Assembly (NCBI RefSeq): GCF_000024365.1
Contig: NC_013235.1
Location: forward strand, 2,294,001 to 2,358,000
Direction: 5' to 3'
DNA length: 64,000 nt
DNA from: Nakamurella multipartita DSM 44233
GTDB lineage: Bacteria; Actinomycetota; Actinomycetes; Mycobacteriales; Nakamurellaceae
The notes beneath the pieces are model-generated. The model searched no databases and was not told where the DNA came from. It worked only from the letters and a program-made list of their open reading frames with translations. The translations under genes were made by a program, and so were the position numbers. The stretch's first letter is position 1. Each line of letters starts with the position of its first letter. Positions 15,264 to 26,628 of the stretch are shown here, piece by piece.

Positions 15264-16928
15264 GTGGATCCCGTGCAGTTGGCCGATGCCGTTCGGCGTG
15301 CCCTGACGTCGGCGGTCGCCGCCGGCGACCTCGCGGTCGAGGTGCCGGCCGACATTCCGTTGGACCGACCCAAGTCCCGGGAGCACGGCGACTACGCCAC
15401 CCCGGTGGCGATGAAGCTGGCCAAGGCGGCTCACCGGCCGCCGCGGCAGATCGCCGAGATCATCGCCGCGCACCTGGCCGACGAGCCCGGGATCGCCGGC
15501 GTGAGCATCGCCGGGCCGGGCTTTTTGAACATCTCGGTGGAGACCGCGGCCGCCGCCTCGCTGGTCGGCCGGATCGTGGCCGACGGCGCCGCCTACGGCC
15601 ACGGGGACGCGCTGGCCGGCCGCCAGGTCAACCTGGAGTTCGTCTCGGCCAACCCGACCGGGCCGATCCATATCGGCGGCGCCCGTTGGGCCGCCGTCGG
15701 CGACGCGTTGGGCCGGATCCTGAGCACCCAGGGCGCCACGGTCATCCGCGAGTACTACTTCAACGACGCCGGCGCGCAGATCGACCGGTTCGCGCGCTCG
15801 CTACTGGCCGCCGCCCGGCAGCAGCCGGCGCCCGAGGACGGTTACGGCGGGGACTACATCGTCGAGATCGCCGGCCGGATCACGGCGGCCAACCCGGGCG
15901 CGCCGCAGCTGCCCGACGACCAGGCCACCGAGCTGTACCGCGCGCAGGGCGTCGAGCTGATGTTCGACGAGATCAAGGCCACCCTGCACACCTTCCGCAC
16001 CGACTTCGACGTCTACTTCCACGAGAACTCGCTGCACGAGAGCGGGGCGGTGGGCCAGGCGGTGCAGCGGCTCAAGGATTCCGGGCACCTGACCTTCAAT
16101 GACGGCGCCTGGTGGCTGAACTCCAAGGCCTACGGCGACGACAAGGACCGGGTGGTCATCAAGTCCGACGGCCAGCCCGCGTACATCGCCGGCGACCTGG
16201 CCTACTTCCTGGACAAGCGGGCCCGCGGCTTCGACCTGTGCATCTACATGCTCGGGGCCGATCACCACGGGTATATCGCCCGGCTCAAGGCCGCCGCCGC
16301 CGCGTTCGGCGACGATCCGGATGTGGTCGAGGTGCTCATCGGCCAGATGGTCAACCTGGTCCGCGACGGCGAGCCGATCCGGATGAGCAAGCGCGCCGGC
16401 ACCGTCATCACCCTGGACGACCTGATCGAGGCGCTCGGGGTGGACGCCGCCCGGTACGCGCTGATCCGCTACTCGGTGGACACCACGCTGGACCTGGACC
16501 TGGACCTGTGGACCCGGCAGACCAGCGACAACCCGGTGTTCTACGTCCAGTACGCGCACGCCCGGCTGGCCTCGCTGGCCCGCAATGCGGCCGACCTGGG
16601 CATCGAGCTGGGCCTGCGATCGGGAGGGGCCTACGACCCCGCTCTGCTGGACACCGCCCGCGAGTCCGAGCTGATCGCCCTGCTGGCCGCCTGGCCGGGA
16701 GTGCTGGCCACCGCCGCAGAGCTGCGCGAACCGCACCGGGTCGCCCGCTACCTGGAGGATCTGGCCTCCGGCTACCACAAGTTCTACGACTCGGTCCGGG
16801 TGCTTCCGATGGGTGACGAGGAGGCCGGGCCGGCGACGATCGCCCGGCTGTGGCTGTGTGCCGCCACCCGGCAGGTGCTGGCCAACGGTCTGGCCGTGCT
16901 GGGCGTCGACGCGCCGGAGCGGATGTGA
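15264..16928 (+). CDS. argS: Arginyl-tRNA synthetase
   Basis: A 554-residue class I synthetase charging tRNA-Arg. The signature [13 protein letters not shown] (131-143) contains a HIGG version of the HIGH motif, as is usual for actinobacterial ArgRS. RMSKRAG (about 372-378) is the KMSKS loop. The C-terminal anticodon-binding helical domain contains [20 protein letters not shown]. Length matches the family (about 550). It starts a likely long operon: lysA begins inside its stop codon. The start is GTG, probably leaderless. Confidence 0.97.
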   Translation: MDPVQLADAVRRALTSAVAAGDLAVEVPADIPLDRPKSREHGDYATPVAMKLAKAAHRPPRQIAEIIAAHLADEPGIAGVSIAGPGFLNISVETAAAASLVGRIVADGAAYGHGDALAGRQVNLEFVSANPTGPIHIGGARWAAVGDALGRILSTQGATVIREYYFNDAGAQIDRFARSLLAAARQQPAPEDGYGGDYIVEIAGRITAANPGAPQLPDDQATELYRAQGVELMFDEIKATLHTFRTDFDVYFHENSLHESGAVGQAVQRLKDSGHLTFNDGAWWLNSKAYGDDKDRVVIKSDGQPAYIAGDLAYFLDKRARGFDLCIYMLGADHHGYIARLKAAAAAFGDDPDVVEVLIGQMVNLVRDGEPIRMSKRAGTVITLDDLIEALGVDAARYALIRYSVDTTLDLDLDLWTRQTSDNPVFYVQYAHARLASLARNAADLGIELGLRSGGAYDPALLDTARESELIALLAAWPGVLATAAELREPHRVARYLEDLASGYHKFYDSVRVLPMGDEEAGPATIARLWLCAATRQVLANGLAVLGVDAPERM

Positions 16929-18379
16929 GGACGCACCCCGCGGGGCCGCGTTCGGGGGAACTGCACCCCGACCGCCCCGGACACGGAGCCCCCACCGACC
17001 TCAACCGGCTCGACCCGCTGGTCTGGCCGCGCGGGGCCACCCGCAGCCAGGACGGGGCCCTGAACCTGGCCGGCCTGGACGCCCGCGACCTGACCGCGCG
17101 GCACGGCACCCCGCTGATGGTCATCGACGAGGCCGACTTCCGCAGCCGGTGCCAGGACTTCGCCGACGCGTTCGGCGGCGCGGCCAGCGTGCACTACGCG
17201 GGCAAGGCGTTCCTGTGCAGCGAGATCGTGCGCTGGCTGGCCGACGAGGGACTCTCGCTGGACGTGTGCACCTCCGGCGAGCTGCGGCTGGCCCTGCGGG
17301 CGGGGTTCCCGCCGGAGCGGATCGCGCTGCACGGTTCCAACAAGTCCGACGCCGAACTGGCCATGGCCGTGCAGCACCGGATCGGCGCGATCGTCGTCGA
17401 TTCGTTCCACGAGATCGCCCGGCTGGCCGGGCTGGTCGAGGACCGCGCGTCGGATCCGGTGCCGGTGATGATCCGGGTCACCGTCGGCGTCGAGGCCCAC
17501 ACCCACGAGTTCATCGCCACCGCGCACGAGGACCAGAAGTTCGGGTTCTCGCTGACCGGTGGGGACGCGGCCGAGGCGGCCCGCCGGGTGCTGGCCCTGT
17601 CCGGTCTGCGGCTGATCGGGCTGCACTCGCACATCGGTTCGCAGATCTTCGACCCGTCCGGCTTCGAGGTGGCCGCGCACCGGGTGGTCGGCCTGCTGCG
17701 CACCATCGTGGAGGAATTCCCGGCGGCCGCGGACACCATCACCACCCTGGACCTGGGTGGTGGCCTGGGCATCGCCTACACCTCCGACGACGATCCGCCG
17801 GCGCCGGACGTCATGGCCAAGTCGCTGATCGAGATCGTCACCCGCGAGTGCCAGCTGGCCGGGCTGACCGTGCCCGCGGTCATGGTCGAACCGGGGCGGG
17901 CCATCGCCGGCCCGGGCACGGTCACCCTCTACGAGGTGGGCACCATCAAGGACGTGACCCTGGACGGCGGGCTGACCCGCCGGTACGTCTCGGTGGACGG
18001 CGGGATGAGCGACAACATCCGGACCGCCCTGTACGACGCCGAGTACACGGTCACCCTGGCGTCCCGGTCCTCGGACGCCACCCCGGTGCTGTCCCGGGTC
18101 GTCGGCAAGCACTGCGAGAGCGGCGACATCGTCGTCCGCGAGTGCTACCTGCCGGCCGACCTGGCCATCGGCGACCTGCTGGCGGTGGCGGCGACCGGCG
18201 CGTACTGCTACGCCATGTCCAGCAACTACAACCGGGTGCCCCGCCCGGCCGTGGTGGCGGTGTCCGGCCAGGGAACCGGCGGATCGGCCGGAACCGACGG
18301 AGCTGCCGGCGGTGCCACCGACCGGGTGGTGCTGCGCCGCGAGACCGACGACGACCTGATGCTCTTGGAGACCCGGTGA
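16925..18379 (+). CDS. lysA: Diaminopimelate decarboxylase
   Basis: A 484-residue PLP enzyme making lysine from meso-diaminopimelate. The start is GTG 16925 within the argS stop (GTGA overlap), with GGAG just before. The PLP Lys is K94 in [10 protein letters not shown]. The barrel domain carries [15 protein letters not shown] and GLHSHIGSQ, and the C-terminal domain carries CESGDIVV and [14 protein letters not shown] Gly/Ala-rich insertion sits near residues 440-460. It is coupled by overlaps to argS and to the small membrane protein downstream. Confidence 0.96.
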   Translation: MRTHPAGPRSGELHPDRPGHGAPTDLNRLDPLVWPRGATRSQDGALNLAGLDARDLTARHGTPLMVIDEADFRSRCQDFADAFGGAASVHYAGKAFLCSEIVRWLADEGLSLDVCTSGELRLALRAGFPPERIALHGSNKSDAELAMAVQHRIGAIVVDSFHEIARLAGLVEDRASDPVPVMIRVTVGVEAHTHEFIATAHEDQKFGFSLTGGDAAEAARRVLALSGLRLIGLHSHIGSQIFDPSGFEVAAHRVVGLLRTIVEEFPAAADTITTLDLGGGLGIAYTSDDDPPAPDVMAKSLIEIVTRECQLAGLTVPAVMVEPGRAIAGPGTVTLYEVGTIKDVTLDGGLTRRYVSVDGGMSDNIRTALYDAEYTVTLASRSSDATPVLSRVVGKHCESGDIVVRECYLPADLAIGDLLAVAATGAYCYAMSSNYNRVPRPAVVAVSGQGTGGSAGTDGAAGGATDRVVLRRETDDDLMLLETR

Positions 18380-18627
18380 CCAGTCCGAACGACGACCGCC
18401 CCGATCGGGACGGCGCCGACGCGCCCGCCAAGCCGCCGTCGCTGGTGCCCGGCGTGGTGCTGCTGATCCTGGCCGGCGTGCTGATCGTGATCACGCTGAT
18501 CAAGCCGGACCTGCCGCAGTGGCTGACCATCACCATCGCGGTCGCGGCGATCGTCGTGGTCATCGCGCTGTTGATGTACGCGTTCCGGGTGTTCCGTGAC
18601 GTCACCCGGCCGGGAGGCTCGCGATGA
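18376..18627 (+). CDS. Small two-helix membrane protein between lysA and hom
   Basis: An 83-residue protein. The start GTG 18376 overlaps the lysA stop, and its own stop overlaps the hom start (ATGA). A polar, Asp/Pro-rich N-terminus of about 24 residues is followed by two transmembrane helices ([19 protein letters not shown]; a second, Val/Ala/Ile-rich one) and a short basic tail. Unknown function; the tight overlaps on both sides support that it is real. Confidence 0.7.
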   Translation: MTSPNDDRPDRDGADAPAKPPSLVPGVVLLILAGVLIVITLIKPDLPQWLTITIAVAAIVVVIALLMYAFRVFRDVTRPGGSR

Positions 18628-19943
18628 GCGCGGGTTCGACCCGGGCCGTGCGGGTCGGCGTGCTGGGTGCCGGCGTGGTCGGGTCCCAGGTGGTCCGCCT
18701 GCTGATCGAGCAGGCCGACGAGCTGACCGCGCGGGTCGGCGCGACGCTGGAGCTGGCCGCGGTGGCCGTGCGCCGCCCCGAGCGGCACGCCGACATCCCC
18801 GCCGCGCTGCTGACCACCGACGCCGCCGCGGTGGTCGCCGACCCGGAGATCGACGTCGTGGTCGAGGTGATCGGCGGCATCGAGCCCACCAAGGACCTGC
18901 TGCTGACCGCGCTGAACCGCGGCGCCGGCGTGGTCACCGCGAACAAGGCCCTGCTGGCCGAGCACGGGCCGCAGCTGTACCAGGCGGCGGACGCGGCCGG
19001 TGCGGACCTGTACTACGAGGCCGCCGTGGCCGGCGCCATCCCGCTGATCCGGCCGCTGCGCGAGTCGCTGGCCGGTGACCGGATCCAGCGGATCATGGGC
19101 ATCGTCAACGGCACCACCAACTTCATCCTCTCGGCCATGGTGGAAAGCGGGATGGGCTACCAGGAGGCGCTGGCCGAGGCGACCCGGCTGGGTTACGCCG
19201 AGGCCGACCCGACCGCCGACGTGGACGGGTTCGACGCCGCGGCCAAGGCCGCCATCCTGGCCTCCATCGGCTTTCACACCCGGGTCGGCGCCTCCGACGT
19301 CTACCGCGAGGGCATCGCCGCGGTGTCCGCCGCCGACATCGCCGCCGCGCGTGAGATCGGCTGCACGGTGAAGCTTCTGGCCATCTGCGAGCGGGTCCCC
19401 GGGCCCGACGGCAGCCCCGGCGGGGACGCCGTCTCGGCCCGCGTGCACCCGGTCATGATGCCGACCAGCCACCCACTGGCCACCGTCGACGGCGCCTACA
19501 ATGCCGTCTACGTGGAGGCCGAGGCGGCCGGCCGGTTGATGTTCTACGGGCCCGGCGCCGGCGGGGCGCCGACCGCGTCGGCCGTGCTGGGCGACCTGGT
19601 CGCGGTGGCCCGCAACCGGGTCGCCGGCGGGCGCGGGCCGCGCGAATCCTCCTACGCGGCCCTGCCGATCCTGCCGATGGGCGACGTGCTGGCCAAGTAC
19701 CACATCAGCCTGGACGTGGACGACAAGGCCGGCGTGCTGGCCGCGGTGGCGACCGCATTCGCCGATGCCGGGGTGTCGATCTCGACGGTCCGGCAGGAGG
19801 GCCGAGGGGACGACGCCCGGCTGGTCGTGGTGACCCACAGCGCACCGGACGCCGCCCTGGCCTCCACGGTGCGGCGGCTGGCCGACCTGGATTCGGTCCG
19901 CGCGGTCACCTCGGTGATGCGGGTGACCGGAGACATGCGATGA
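18624..19943 (+). CDS. hom: Homoserine dehydrogenase with ACT domain
   Basis: A 439-residue enzyme reducing aspartate semialdehyde to homoserine, the branch to threonine and methionine. An NAD(P)-binding domain with [12 protein letters not shown] (about 12-23) comes first. The catalytic region contains [12 protein letters not shown]-like [10 protein letters not shown] and [13 protein letters not shown], then [12 protein letters not shown]. The C-terminal ACT domain (about 355-435; [18 protein letters not shown]) is the threonine feedback site known for this family. ATGA overlap with the gene before it and with thrC after it. Confidence 0.96.
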   Translation: MSAGSTRAVRVGVLGAGVVGSQVVRLLIEQADELTARVGATLELAAVAVRRPERHADIPAALLTTDAAAVVADPEIDVVVEVIGGIEPTKDLLLTALNRGAGVVTANKALLAEHGPQLYQAADAAGADLYYEAAVAGAIPLIRPLRESLAGDRIQRIMGIVNGTTNFILSAMVESGMGYQEALAEATRLGYAEADPTADVDGFDAAAKAAILASIGFHTRVGASDVYREGIAAVSAADIAAAREIGCTVKLLAICERVPGPDGSPGGDAVSARVHPVMMPTSHPLATVDGAYNAVYVEAEAAGRLMFYGPGAGGAPTASAVLGDLVAVARNRVAGGRGPRESSYAALPILPMGDVLAKYHISLDVDDKAGVLAAVATAFADAGVSISTVRQEGRGDDARLVVVTHSAPDAALASTVRRLADLDSVRAVTSVMRVTGDMR

Positions 19944-21064
19944 GGAGCCCGATGGATGCACCCGTGTCGGACGCGAGCGTGACCGGGATCGCCGGCGGGG
20001 CCGGGGCCGGGTGGCCGGGGCTGATCGCCGCCTACGCCGACCGGGTCGCCGTGCCGCCCGGGGCCCGGGTGGTCACGTTGCTGGAGGGCGGCACGCCGCT
20101 GCTGCCGGCGCACACCCTGTCCGACCGGCTGGGCGTGCAGGTCTACCTCAAGGTCGAGGGGGCCAACCCGACCGGCTCGTTCAAGGACCGGGGGATGACG
20201 GTCGCGGTCACCCACGCGCTGGCCCGCGGTGCCCGCGCGGTGATCTGCGCCTCCACCGGCAACACCTCGGCCTCGGCGGCCGCCTATGCGGCCCGGGCCG
20301 GACTGACCAGCGCGGTGCTGATCCCGCAGGGCAAGATCGCCAGCGGCAAGCTGGCCCAGGCCGTGGCCTACGGGGCCCGGATCCTGCAGGTCGAGGGCAA
20401 CTTCGACGACTGCCTGGAGCTGGCCCGCAAGACCGCGGCCACCACCGACGAGATCGAGCTGGTGAACTCGGTCAACCCGGTGCGGATCGAAGGGCAGAAG
20501 ACCGCCGCGTTCGAGATCTGCGACGTGCTGGGCCGGGCCCCGGACGTGCACTTCCTGCCGGTCGGCAACGCGGGCAACATCACCGCGTACTGGAAGGGGT
20601 ACCGCGAGTACCACGCGGACGGCGTCATCGACGCTCTGCCCCGGATGTTCGGCTTCCAGGCCGCCGGCGCCGCGCCGCTGGTGCTGGGCCATCCGGTGCG
20701 CGACCCGGACACCATCGCGACCGCGATCCGGATCGGCGCCCCGGCGTCTTGGAGCGGGGCGATCGGCGCCCGGGACGAGTCCGGCGGTCTGATCGACATG
20801 GTCACCGACGACCAGATCCTGGACGCCTACCGGCTGCTCGCCTCGACCGAGGGCGTCTTCGTCGAGCCCGCGTCGGCCGCGTCGGTGGCCGGGCTGACCG
20901 CCACCGTCGCCGACGGCCGGTTGCCGGCCGGGTCGCTGGTGGTCTGCACCGTCACCGGCAACGGGCTCAAGGACCCGGACACCGCGATGTCGTTCATGAC
21001 CGAACCGGTCGTCCTGCCGGTCGCGGCCGAGGCGGTCACCGACGCCCTGGGGCTCACCGGATGA
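19940..21064 (+). CDS. thrC: Threonine synthase
   Basis: A 374-residue PLP enzyme converting O-phosphohomoserine to threonine. The PLP Lys is K82 in [11 protein letters not shown]. The phosphate-binding and cofactor loops [14 protein letters not shown] and [15 protein letters not shown] are clear. The ATG at 19940 overlaps the hom stop and has GGAG upstream; an ATG at 19952 is possible. It ends in an ATGA-type overlap with thrB. Confidence 0.96.
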   Translation: MRSPMDAPVSDASVTGIAGGAGAGWPGLIAAYADRVAVPPGARVVTLLEGGTPLLPAHTLSDRLGVQVYLKVEGANPTGSFKDRGMTVAVTHALARGARAVICASTGNTSASAAAYAARAGLTSAVLIPQGKIASGKLAQAVAYGARILQVEGNFDDCLELARKTAATTDEIELVNSVNPVRIEGQKTAAFEICDVLGRAPDVHFLPVGNAGNITAYWKGYREYHADGVIDALPRMFGFQAAGAAPLVLGHPVRDPDTIATAIRIGAPASWSGAIGARDESGGLIDMVTDDQILDAYRLLASTEGVFVEPASAASVAGLTATVADGRLPAGSLVVCTVTGNGLKDPDTAMSFMTEPVVLPVAAEAVTDALGLTG

Positions 21065-21963
21065 CCCACGGCGACGGGCCGTCGTTCGCCCTGCAGGTCC
21101 CGGCCACCTCGGCCAACCTCGGACCGGGGTTCGACAGTTTCGGGCTGGCGCTGGCCCGCTACGACGAGGTCACCGTGTGCCGTACGGACGGTCCGCTCGA
21201 GGTCTGGGTGTCCGGCCACGGCGCCGGGCAGGTCCCGCTGGACGGGCGGCACCTGGTCGTCCGGGCGATGACCGAGGCCTGCCACGCCGCCGGGATCGAG
21301 CTGCCCGGGGTCCGGCTGACCTGCCTGAATCGGATCCCGCACGGCGGGGGACTGGGCTCCTCGGCCTCGGCCATCGTCGCCGGGCTGCTGCTGGGCCGGG
21401 AGCTGGCCGCCGCGGCCGGCGCCCCGCGGTTGACCGACGAGACGGTGCTGGCCCTGGGCACGGCGATGGAGGGCCATCCCGACAACGTTGCCCCCGCGCT
21501 GTTCGGCGGTTTCACCCTGGCCTTCACCGACGACACCGGGCAGCCGGTCGCGATCCGCCGGGAGGTGCACCCCGACATCCGGGTGGTCGTCTTCGCGGCC
21601 GAGGAGGCCAGCTCCACGCACCACACCCGCGGGCTGCTGCCGGCAACCGTGCCGCACGCCGACGCCAGCGCCAACGCCGCCGCCGCCGCGGTGCTCGTGC
21701 ACGCTCTGACCTGCGATCCGGCCTTCCTGTACGCCGGTACCCGGGACCGATTGCACCAGCACTATCGCGCCGCGTCGATGCCGGCGACGGCGCAGCTGAT
21801 GGCCGAGCTGCGCGAGGCCGGGTACGCCGCGGTGGTCTCCGGGGCCGGGCCGTCCGTGATCGCCCTGGTCACCGGCGAGTTCGACGTCTCTCGTTGGCGG
21901 CGAGCGGGTTTCGACGTCGACTTCGTGCCGGTCTGCACCACCGGCGCCCACCTGCTGCCGTAG
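21061..21963 (+). CDS. thrB: Homoserine kinase
   Basis: A 300-residue GHMP kinase phosphorylating homoserine for Thr[18 protein letters not shown] near the N-terminus and the ATP loop [19 protein letters not shown] are diagnostic; the C-terminal GAGPSVIAL is the third GHMP motif. The ATG overlaps the thrC stop. It is the last gene of the argS-thrB overlapping run; a 349-base gap follows. Confidence 0.96.
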   Translation: MTHGDGPSFALQVPATSANLGPGFDSFGLALARYDEVTVCRTDGPLEVWVSGHGAGQVPLDGRHLVVRAMTEACHAAGIELPGVRLTCLNRIPHGGGLGSSASAIVAGLLLGRELAAAAGAPRLTDETVLALGTAMEGHPDNVAPALFGGFTLAFTDDTGQPVAIRREVHPDIRVVVFAAEEASSTHHTRGLLPATVPHADASANAAAAAVLVHALTCDPAFLYAGTRDRLHQHYRAASMPATAQLMAELREAGYAAVVSGAGPSVIALVTGEFDVSRWRRAGFDVDFVPVCTTGAHLLP

Positions 21964-22312
21964 TGCCCTCGCGACACGCTCACCCTTAGTTGCCGTTGCG
22001 CCGGCAAAGCGGTTACTGTTGAAGGCGATCACCGGCTGTACCCGCCGCAACGAGGGCGTTCAACCGAACGACACCGACTGCGAGCCGGACGTCGACGGTG
22101 GGTTATTCCCGCCGCTCCCATCCTGAGCGATTTCGCTGGCCTCGACCACACTGACGGCCGCGGAAGCACCACAGGTCCGGTTCGCTGCATGGCGACCTCA
22201 GACCGGGTGATCGAGGAATGTGGCGCATCCCGTGACGGGTGCGTCGTGGCAGCCGCCGGACGGCGGCGCTCAATCCCGGTCGAGCATATTCGGCCGGACA
22301 GGAAGGATCTTC
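21964..22312 (+). promoter_or_regulatory. rho promoter and long leader
   Basis: 349 bases with no gene. A plausible promoter has TTGCCG (21990-21995) and TACTGT (22014-22019) with an 18-base spacer, which would give an untranslated leader near 290 bases. Long leaders upstream of rho are known sites of Rho autoregulation in other bacteria. Whether this one acts so is inference. Confidence 0.4.
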
Positions 22313-24466
22313 GTGACGGAAACCACGGAGTCGCTCGAAGTTCCCACCCAGGACGCCTCCTCCGAGGCGCCACGCGCGGGCCGGGGACGGTCCCGCAAGG
22401 GCGAGGGACTGTCGGGCATGGTGCTGACCGACCTCAAGGCGATGGCCTCCCAGCTGGGCATTCGCGGCACGTCGGGCATGCGCAAGGGCGATCTGGTCGC
22501 CGCGATCACCGCCAAGCAGAGCGGTGGTCACGCCGGCGCGCCGGCCGCCCACGAACCCGCCGGCCCGACCAACGGGTCGGCTCCGGCCACCAACGGTCAT
22601 GCCCGCGAGCCCGAACTGCCGCTGGGCGAGATCGCCCCGCCGGCCCAGGCGGCGCCCGAACGCAGCGCGCCCACCCAGGACCGCTCGCCGGCCGAGCCCG
22701 AGGGCGGCCGGACGGCCGACCACGGCGCCGACACCGCCGGGCCGGGCGAGCCGGATCGCAGTGCCGACCGGGGGACCGACAACGGTCCCGCCGAGGGCGC
22801 CGACGGGGCCGACGGTGGCGAGGACGGCCAGCGCAACCGCCGCAACCGGCGCGGACGCCGTGACGGCCGGGACAACCGCAACGAGGGCCGGACCGACAAC
22901 CGGTCCGAGGTTCGCACCGAGAACCGCCCCGAGGCCGCGGCCGACGGCGGCTCGGCCAACGGCGTCGCCACCGCCAGCGGTGACCGGGCCCAGCAGGGCC
23001 GTGACCAGCAGCGGGACCAGAACCGTGACCAGGGCCGGGACCGGGACCAGAACCGGGACGCCAACCGCGGCCAGGCCGGCAACCGCTCGGACAATCGCTC
23101 GGACAGCCGTCCGGACAATCGTTCCGACAACCGGTCGGACAGCCGTCCGGACAATCGTTCCGACAGCCGTTCCGACAGCCGTTCCGACAACCGGTCGGAC
23201 AACCGGCGCGACGACGATGAGGACGACGGCCGCGGCCGCCGGGGTCGCCGCTACCGCGACCGCAACCGGCGGGGCAGCAGCCGCGAGCGCTACGCCGAGG
23301 GCCCCAGCGAGCCGGAACTGCGCGACGACGACGTGCTGGTGCCGGTCGCCGGCATCCTGGACGTGCTCGACTCGTACGCCTTCATCCGCACCTCCGGGTA
23401 CCTGACCGGCCCGAACGATGTGTACGTCTCGCTGTCCCAGGTCCGCAAGAACGGCCTGCGCCGCGGCGACGCGGTCACCGGCGCGGTCCGGGCGCAGCGC
23501 GAGGGGGAGCAGCAGCGGCAGAAGTTCAACGCCCTGGTGCGGCTCGACTCGGTCAACGGCCTGGATCCCGAGCAGGCCCGCAACCGGCCCGAGTTCACCA
23601 AGCTGACCCCGCTCTACCCGAACGAGCGGCTGCGGCTGGAGACCGAATCGCACCTGCTCACCACCCGGGTCATCGACCTGGTCATGCCGGTCGGCAAGGG
23701 TCAGCGCGCGCTGATCGTCTCGCCGCCCAAGGCCGGCAAGACGATGGTGATGCAGGCCATCGCCAACGCGATTGCCAAGAACAACCCCGAGTGCCACCTG
23801 ATGGTCGTCCTGGTCGACGAGCGTCCGGAAGAGGTCACCGACATGCAGCGATCGGTCAAGGGTGAGGTCATCGCCTCCACCTTCGACCGGCCGCCGGCCG
23901 ACCACACCATGGTCGCCGAGCTGTCCATCGAGCGGGCCAAGCGCCTGGTCGAGATGGGCCGCGACGTGGTCGTGCTGCTGGACTCGATCACCCGGCTGGG
24001 TCGGGCCTACAACCTGGCCGCCCCCGCGTCCGGCCGGATCCTGTCCGGTGGGGTCGACTCGACGGCGCTGTTCCCGCCCAAGCGGTTCCTGGGCGCGGCC
24101 CGCAACATCGAGAACGGCGGCTCGCTGACCATTTTCGCCTCCGCTCTGGTGGAGACCGGATCGGCCGGCGACACGGTGATCTTCGAGGAGTTCAAGGGCA
24201 CCGGCAACGCCGAGCTCAAGCTGGACCGGCGGCTGGCCGACAAGCGGATCTTCCCGGCGATCGACGTCGATCAGTCCTCGACCCGTAAGGAAGACCTGCT
24301 CATGTCGCCCGACGAGCTGGCCGTCGTGGTCAAGCTGCGCCGGGTGCTCGCCGCGCTGGACACCCAGCAGTCGATCGAGCTGGTCCTGGACCGGTTGCGC
24401 AAGACCCGCAGCAACATCGAGTTCCTGATGCAGGTGGCCAAGAACACGCCGGGCGGCAGTGACTGA
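22313..24466 (+). CDS. rho: Transcription termination factor Rho
   Basis: A 717-residue hexameric RNA helicase. The start is GTG 22313, preceded by GGAAGGA. The N-terminal Rho_N domain (about 33-70) is followed by a very long low-complexity Arg/Asp/Asn/Gly-rich insertion (about 75-335), with RSDN/RSDS repeats at about 259-299. The RNA-binding OB domain starts near 342 ([19 protein letters not shown]). Walker A PPKAGKT is near 470, and Walker B with [14 protein letters not shown] is near 553. Such inserted domains are typical of actinobacterial Rho and add RNA binding. The next gene starts 8 bases inside its end. Confidence 0.97.
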   Translation: MTETTESLEVPTQDASSEAPRAGRGRSRKGEGLSGMVLTDLKAMASQLGIRGTSGMRKGDLVAAITAKQSGGHAGAPAAHEPAGPTNGSAPATNGHAREPELPLGEIAPPAQAAPERSAPTQDRSPAEPEGGRTADHGADTAGPGEPDRSADRGTDNGPAEGADGADGGEDGQRNRRNRRGRRDGRDNRNEGRTDNRSEVRTENRPEAAADGGSANGVATASGDRAQQGRDQQRDQNRDQGRDRDQNRDANRGQAGNRSDNRSDSRPDNRSDNRSDSRPDNRSDSRSDSRSDNRSDNRRDDDEDDGRGRRGRRYRDRNRRGSSRERYAEGPSEPELRDDDVLVPVAGILDVLDSYAFIRTSGYLTGPNDVYVSLSQVRKNGLRRGDAVTGAVRAQREGEQQRQKFNALVRLDSVNGLDPEQARNRPEFTKLTPLYPNERLRLETESHLLTTRVIDLVMPVGKGQRALIVSPPKAGKTMVMQAIANAIAKNNPECHLMVVLVDERPEEVTDMQRSVKGEVIASTFDRPPADHTMVAELSIERAKRLVEMGRDVVVLLDSITRLGRAYNLAAPASGRILSGGVDSTALFPPKRFLGAARNIENGGSLTIFASALVETGSAGDTVIFEEFKGTGNAELKLDRRLADKRIFPAIDVDQSSTRKEDLLMSPDELAVVVKLRRVLAALDTQQSIELVLDRLRKTRSNIEFLMQVAKNTPGGSD
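23088..23208 (+). repeat. Tandem 12-bp repeats coding [12 protein letters not shown]
   Basis: About ten imperfect 12-base units, each coding Arg-Ser/Pro-Asp-Asn/Ser, within the rho insertion. Tandem coding repeats like this can change copy number by slippage. Confidence 0.75.
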
Positions 24467-24887
24467 TCACGCGCCGGGTCCGGCCGAGCTGCTCGGCCGG
24501 GCCTCGTACATGCTGCTGACCACCTTTCGCCGGGACGGCACCCCCGTGCCGACCCCGGTGTGGGTGATGCCGGCCGACACCGCCTGGCCGGGCACCGCCG
24601 GCGATCAGCTGTGGGTGTGGACCAACCCGAGCGCCGGCAAGGTCAAACGGCTGCGCCGGGACGGGCGCTGCGAGGTGGCGCCGTGCACCATGCGCGGCGA
24701 ACCGCTGGGCCGCTCGGTGCCGGCCGTCGGGCGGGTGCTGCCGGAATCGTCGGTGCCCCGGGTGCTGGCCGCCCTGACCCGCAAGTACCGGCTCTCGGGC
24801 CTGCTGGCCACCCTCGGCCCCCGCCTGGGCCTGTCCCCGGTCGGCGTCCTGGGCATCCGGCTGGCTCCCGCAGCCGCCCCGGAATAG
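24459..24887 (+). CDS. PPOX-class (F420-binding split-barrel) protein
   Basis: A 142-residue protein overlapping the end of rho by 8 bases, GTG start. The N-terminal motif ASYMLLTTFRRDGTPVPTPVWV, then DQLWVWTNPSAGKVKRLRRDGRCEVAPC, is characteristic of pyridoxamine-oxidase-like split-barrel proteins that bind F420 or FMN in Actinobacteria. Substrate unknown. It is not part of the usual rho-rpmE neighbourhood. Confidence 0.8.
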   Translation: MTDHAPGPAELLGRASYMLLTTFRRDGTPVPTPVWVMPADTAWPGTAGDQLWVWTNPSAGKVKRLRRDGRCEVAPCTMRGEPLGRSVPAVGRVLPESSVPRVLAALTRKYRLSGLLATLGPRLGLSPVGVLGIRLAPAAAPE

Positions 24888-25031
24888 GCCGCGCGGTCGC
24901 GGCGTTTGGCATAACGACCGTCCGATCTGGCACACTGGTCGGTCGAGCCCGGCTCCGGTTCACGCCCGCGCGCAACGACGCGGGCGACCCGGCGGCCCCC
25001 TGCAAGGCTCTCCCAGGAAGAGGAACGCACG

Positions 25032-25244
25032 ATGAAGACTGGCATCCACCCGACCTACGTGACCACCGAGGTCCACTGCGGTTGCGGTAACACCTTCACC
25101 ACCCGCAGCACCGAGACCAGCGGTCAGATCCACGTCGAGGTCTGCTCCAACTGCCACCCGTTCTACACCGGCAAGCAGAAGATCCTGGACACCGGCGGCC
25201 GGGTCGCGCGCTTCGAGGCGCGGTACGGCAAGCGCAGCCGTTAG
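25032..25244 (+). CDS. rpmE: 50S ribosomal protein L31
   Basis: A 70-residue ribosomal protein with ATG start and AGGAAGAGGAA upstream. HCGCGNTF (Cys16, Cys18) and [11 protein letters not shown] (Cys37, Cys40) supply the four zinc-binding Cys of the zinc-containing L31 form. Actinobacteria often hold a second, zinc-free paralogue elsewhere, used in zinc shortage. Confidence 0.96.
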   Translation: MKTGIHPTYVTTEVHCGCGNTFTTRSTETSGQIHVEVCSNCHPFYTGKQKILDTGGRVARFEARYGKRSR

Positions 25245-25252
25245 CACGTTCA

Positions 25253-25294
25253 CGGCGCCCGCCAGCGCTCTCTCCGGAGAGCCGGCGGGCGCCG
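25253..25294 (+). terminator. Hairpin after rpmE
   Basis: CGGCGCCCGCC and GGCGGGCGCCG form an 11-bp GC stem with a further inner stem CTCTC/GAGAG. It begins 9 bases after the rpmE stop and is followed by TTGCGCGTT. A good intrinsic terminator of the T-poor type. Confidence 0.6.
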
Positions 25295-25325
25295 TTGCGC
25301 GTTCCGGGGCCTCCCCCCGTTGCGC

Positions 25326-25380
25326 TGATCAAAGCCGGGCGCAACCGGACGGATCGCCCGCGGCGATGCGGCTTTGATCA
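25326..25380. repeat. 11-bp inverted repeat upstream of prfA
   Basis: TGATCAAAGCC (25326-25336) and GGCTTTGATCA (25370-25380) are exact reverse complements, enclosing 33 bases with an inner GGGCG/CGCCC pair. It lies 160 bases before the prfA start. It could be a regulator site or a structured leader; nothing else is seen in 25295-25542. Confidence 0.6.
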
Positions 25381-25542
25381 GTCACCCTGTCCCTTCCGGT
25401 GACGCCACAGAGGCGTGAAAATGTGCACCAGCAGCACCACCAGCCTCATGCGTACCTATTTTCCGGTCAGCGAAGCAGGGCGGCGAGTCGCGAGGACGGC
25501 GGGATCCAGGCAGGCGGATCGGCAGACAGGAGGAGCGGGCAG

Positions 25543-26628
25543 ATGAGTACGCAGAGCGCACCGGCAGTGGATGCCCTCGTCGCCGAATACGAGGATCTGC
25601 AGGTCAAGCTGTCGGACCCGGCGGTGCACGCGGATCAGGCGGTCAGCCGCAAGCTGGGCCGCCGCTACGCCGAGCTGACCCCCATCGTGACGACCGCCCG
25701 CGACCTGGCCGCCACCCGCGGCGACCTGCAGGCGGCCCAGGAACTCGGCGCCGAGGACGCCGGGTTCGCCGAGGAGGCCCGGACGCTGGCCGGCCGGGTC
25801 GACGAACTCGAGCAGCGGCTGTCCGAGCTGCTCGCGCCCCGCGATCCGGACGACGGCAAGGACGTGCTGGTCGAGGTCAAGGCGGGGGAGGGCGGCGAGG
25901 AGTCGGCCCTGTTCGCCGGCGACCTGCTGCGGATGTACCTGCGCTACGCCGAGCGGCGCGGCTGGAAGACCGAGGTGCTCTCGGCTACCGAGTCCGACCT
26001 GGGCGGCTACAAGGACGTCACCGTGGCGGTGAAGTCGCCGGCCGCGACCCCGGACGGGGTCTGGGCCCGGCTCAAGTTCGAAGGTGGCGTGCACCGCGTG
26101 CAGCGAGTCCCGGTCACCGAATCGCAGGGTCGCGTGCACACCTCGGCCGCCGGCGTGTTCGTCGCGCCCGAGGTGGAGGACGTCAACGACGTCGAGATCG
26201 CCGACGCCGACCTGCGGATCGACGTGTTCCGCTCGTCCGGACCGGGCGGCCAGTCGGTCAACACCACCGACTCCGCGGTGCGCATCACCCACCTGCCGAC
26301 CGGCATCGTCGTGTCCTGCCAGAACGAGAAGTCGCAGCTGCAGAACAAGGAACAGGCCATGCGGATCCTGCGCGCGCGGATGCTCGCGGCCGCCCGGGCC
26401 ACCGCGGACGCCGCCGCGGCCGACGCCCGCCGTTCGCAGGTGCGCACCGTCGACCGGTCCGAGCGGGTCCGCACGTACAACTACCCCGAGAACCGGATCG
26501 CCGACCACCGGGTGGGCTACAAGGCCTACAACCTGGACGCGGTGCTCGACGGCGATCTGGACGCGGTCCTGGACGCGCTCTCGGCGGCCGACCGGGCCGA
26601 GCGACTGGCCGGCGCCGGGTCCGCATGA
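25543..26628 (+). CDS. prfA: Peptide chain release factor 1
   Basis: A 361-residue factor ending translation at UAA and UAG. The ATG at 25543 has AGGAGCGGG upstream. The GGQ motif that reaches the peptidyl-transferase centre is in [17 protein letters not shown]. Next comes the methyltransferase PrmC, which modifies that Gln; its ATG overlaps the prfA stop (ATGA). Confidence 0.97.
   Translation: MSTQSAPAVDALVAEYEDLQVKLSDPAVHADQAVSRKLGRRYAELTPIVTTARDLAATRGDLQAAQELGAEDAGFAEEARTLAGRVDELEQRLSELLAPRDPDDGKDVLVEVKAGEGGEESALFAGDLLRMYLRYAERRGWKTEVLSATESDLGGYKDVTVAVKSPAATPDGVWARLKFEGGVHRVQRVPVTESQGRVHTSAAGVFVAPEVEDVNDVEIADADLRIDVFRSSGPGGQSVNTTDSAVRITHLPTGIVVSCQNEKSQLQNKEQAMRILRARMLAAARATADAAAADARRSQVRTVDRSERVRTYNYPENRIADHRVGYKAYNLDAVLDGDLDAVLDALSAADRAERLAGAGSA

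Noticed and set aside
22103-23905. 600-codon minus-strand frame rich in Val/Ala/Arg opposite rho
   Set aside because: The apparent hydrophobic repeats are simply the reverse reading of the RSDN-coding repeats in rho.
24901-24940. rpmE promoter with TTGGCA and CACACT
   Set aside because: The spacing is 19 bases and the -10 is poor, so I did not annotate it.
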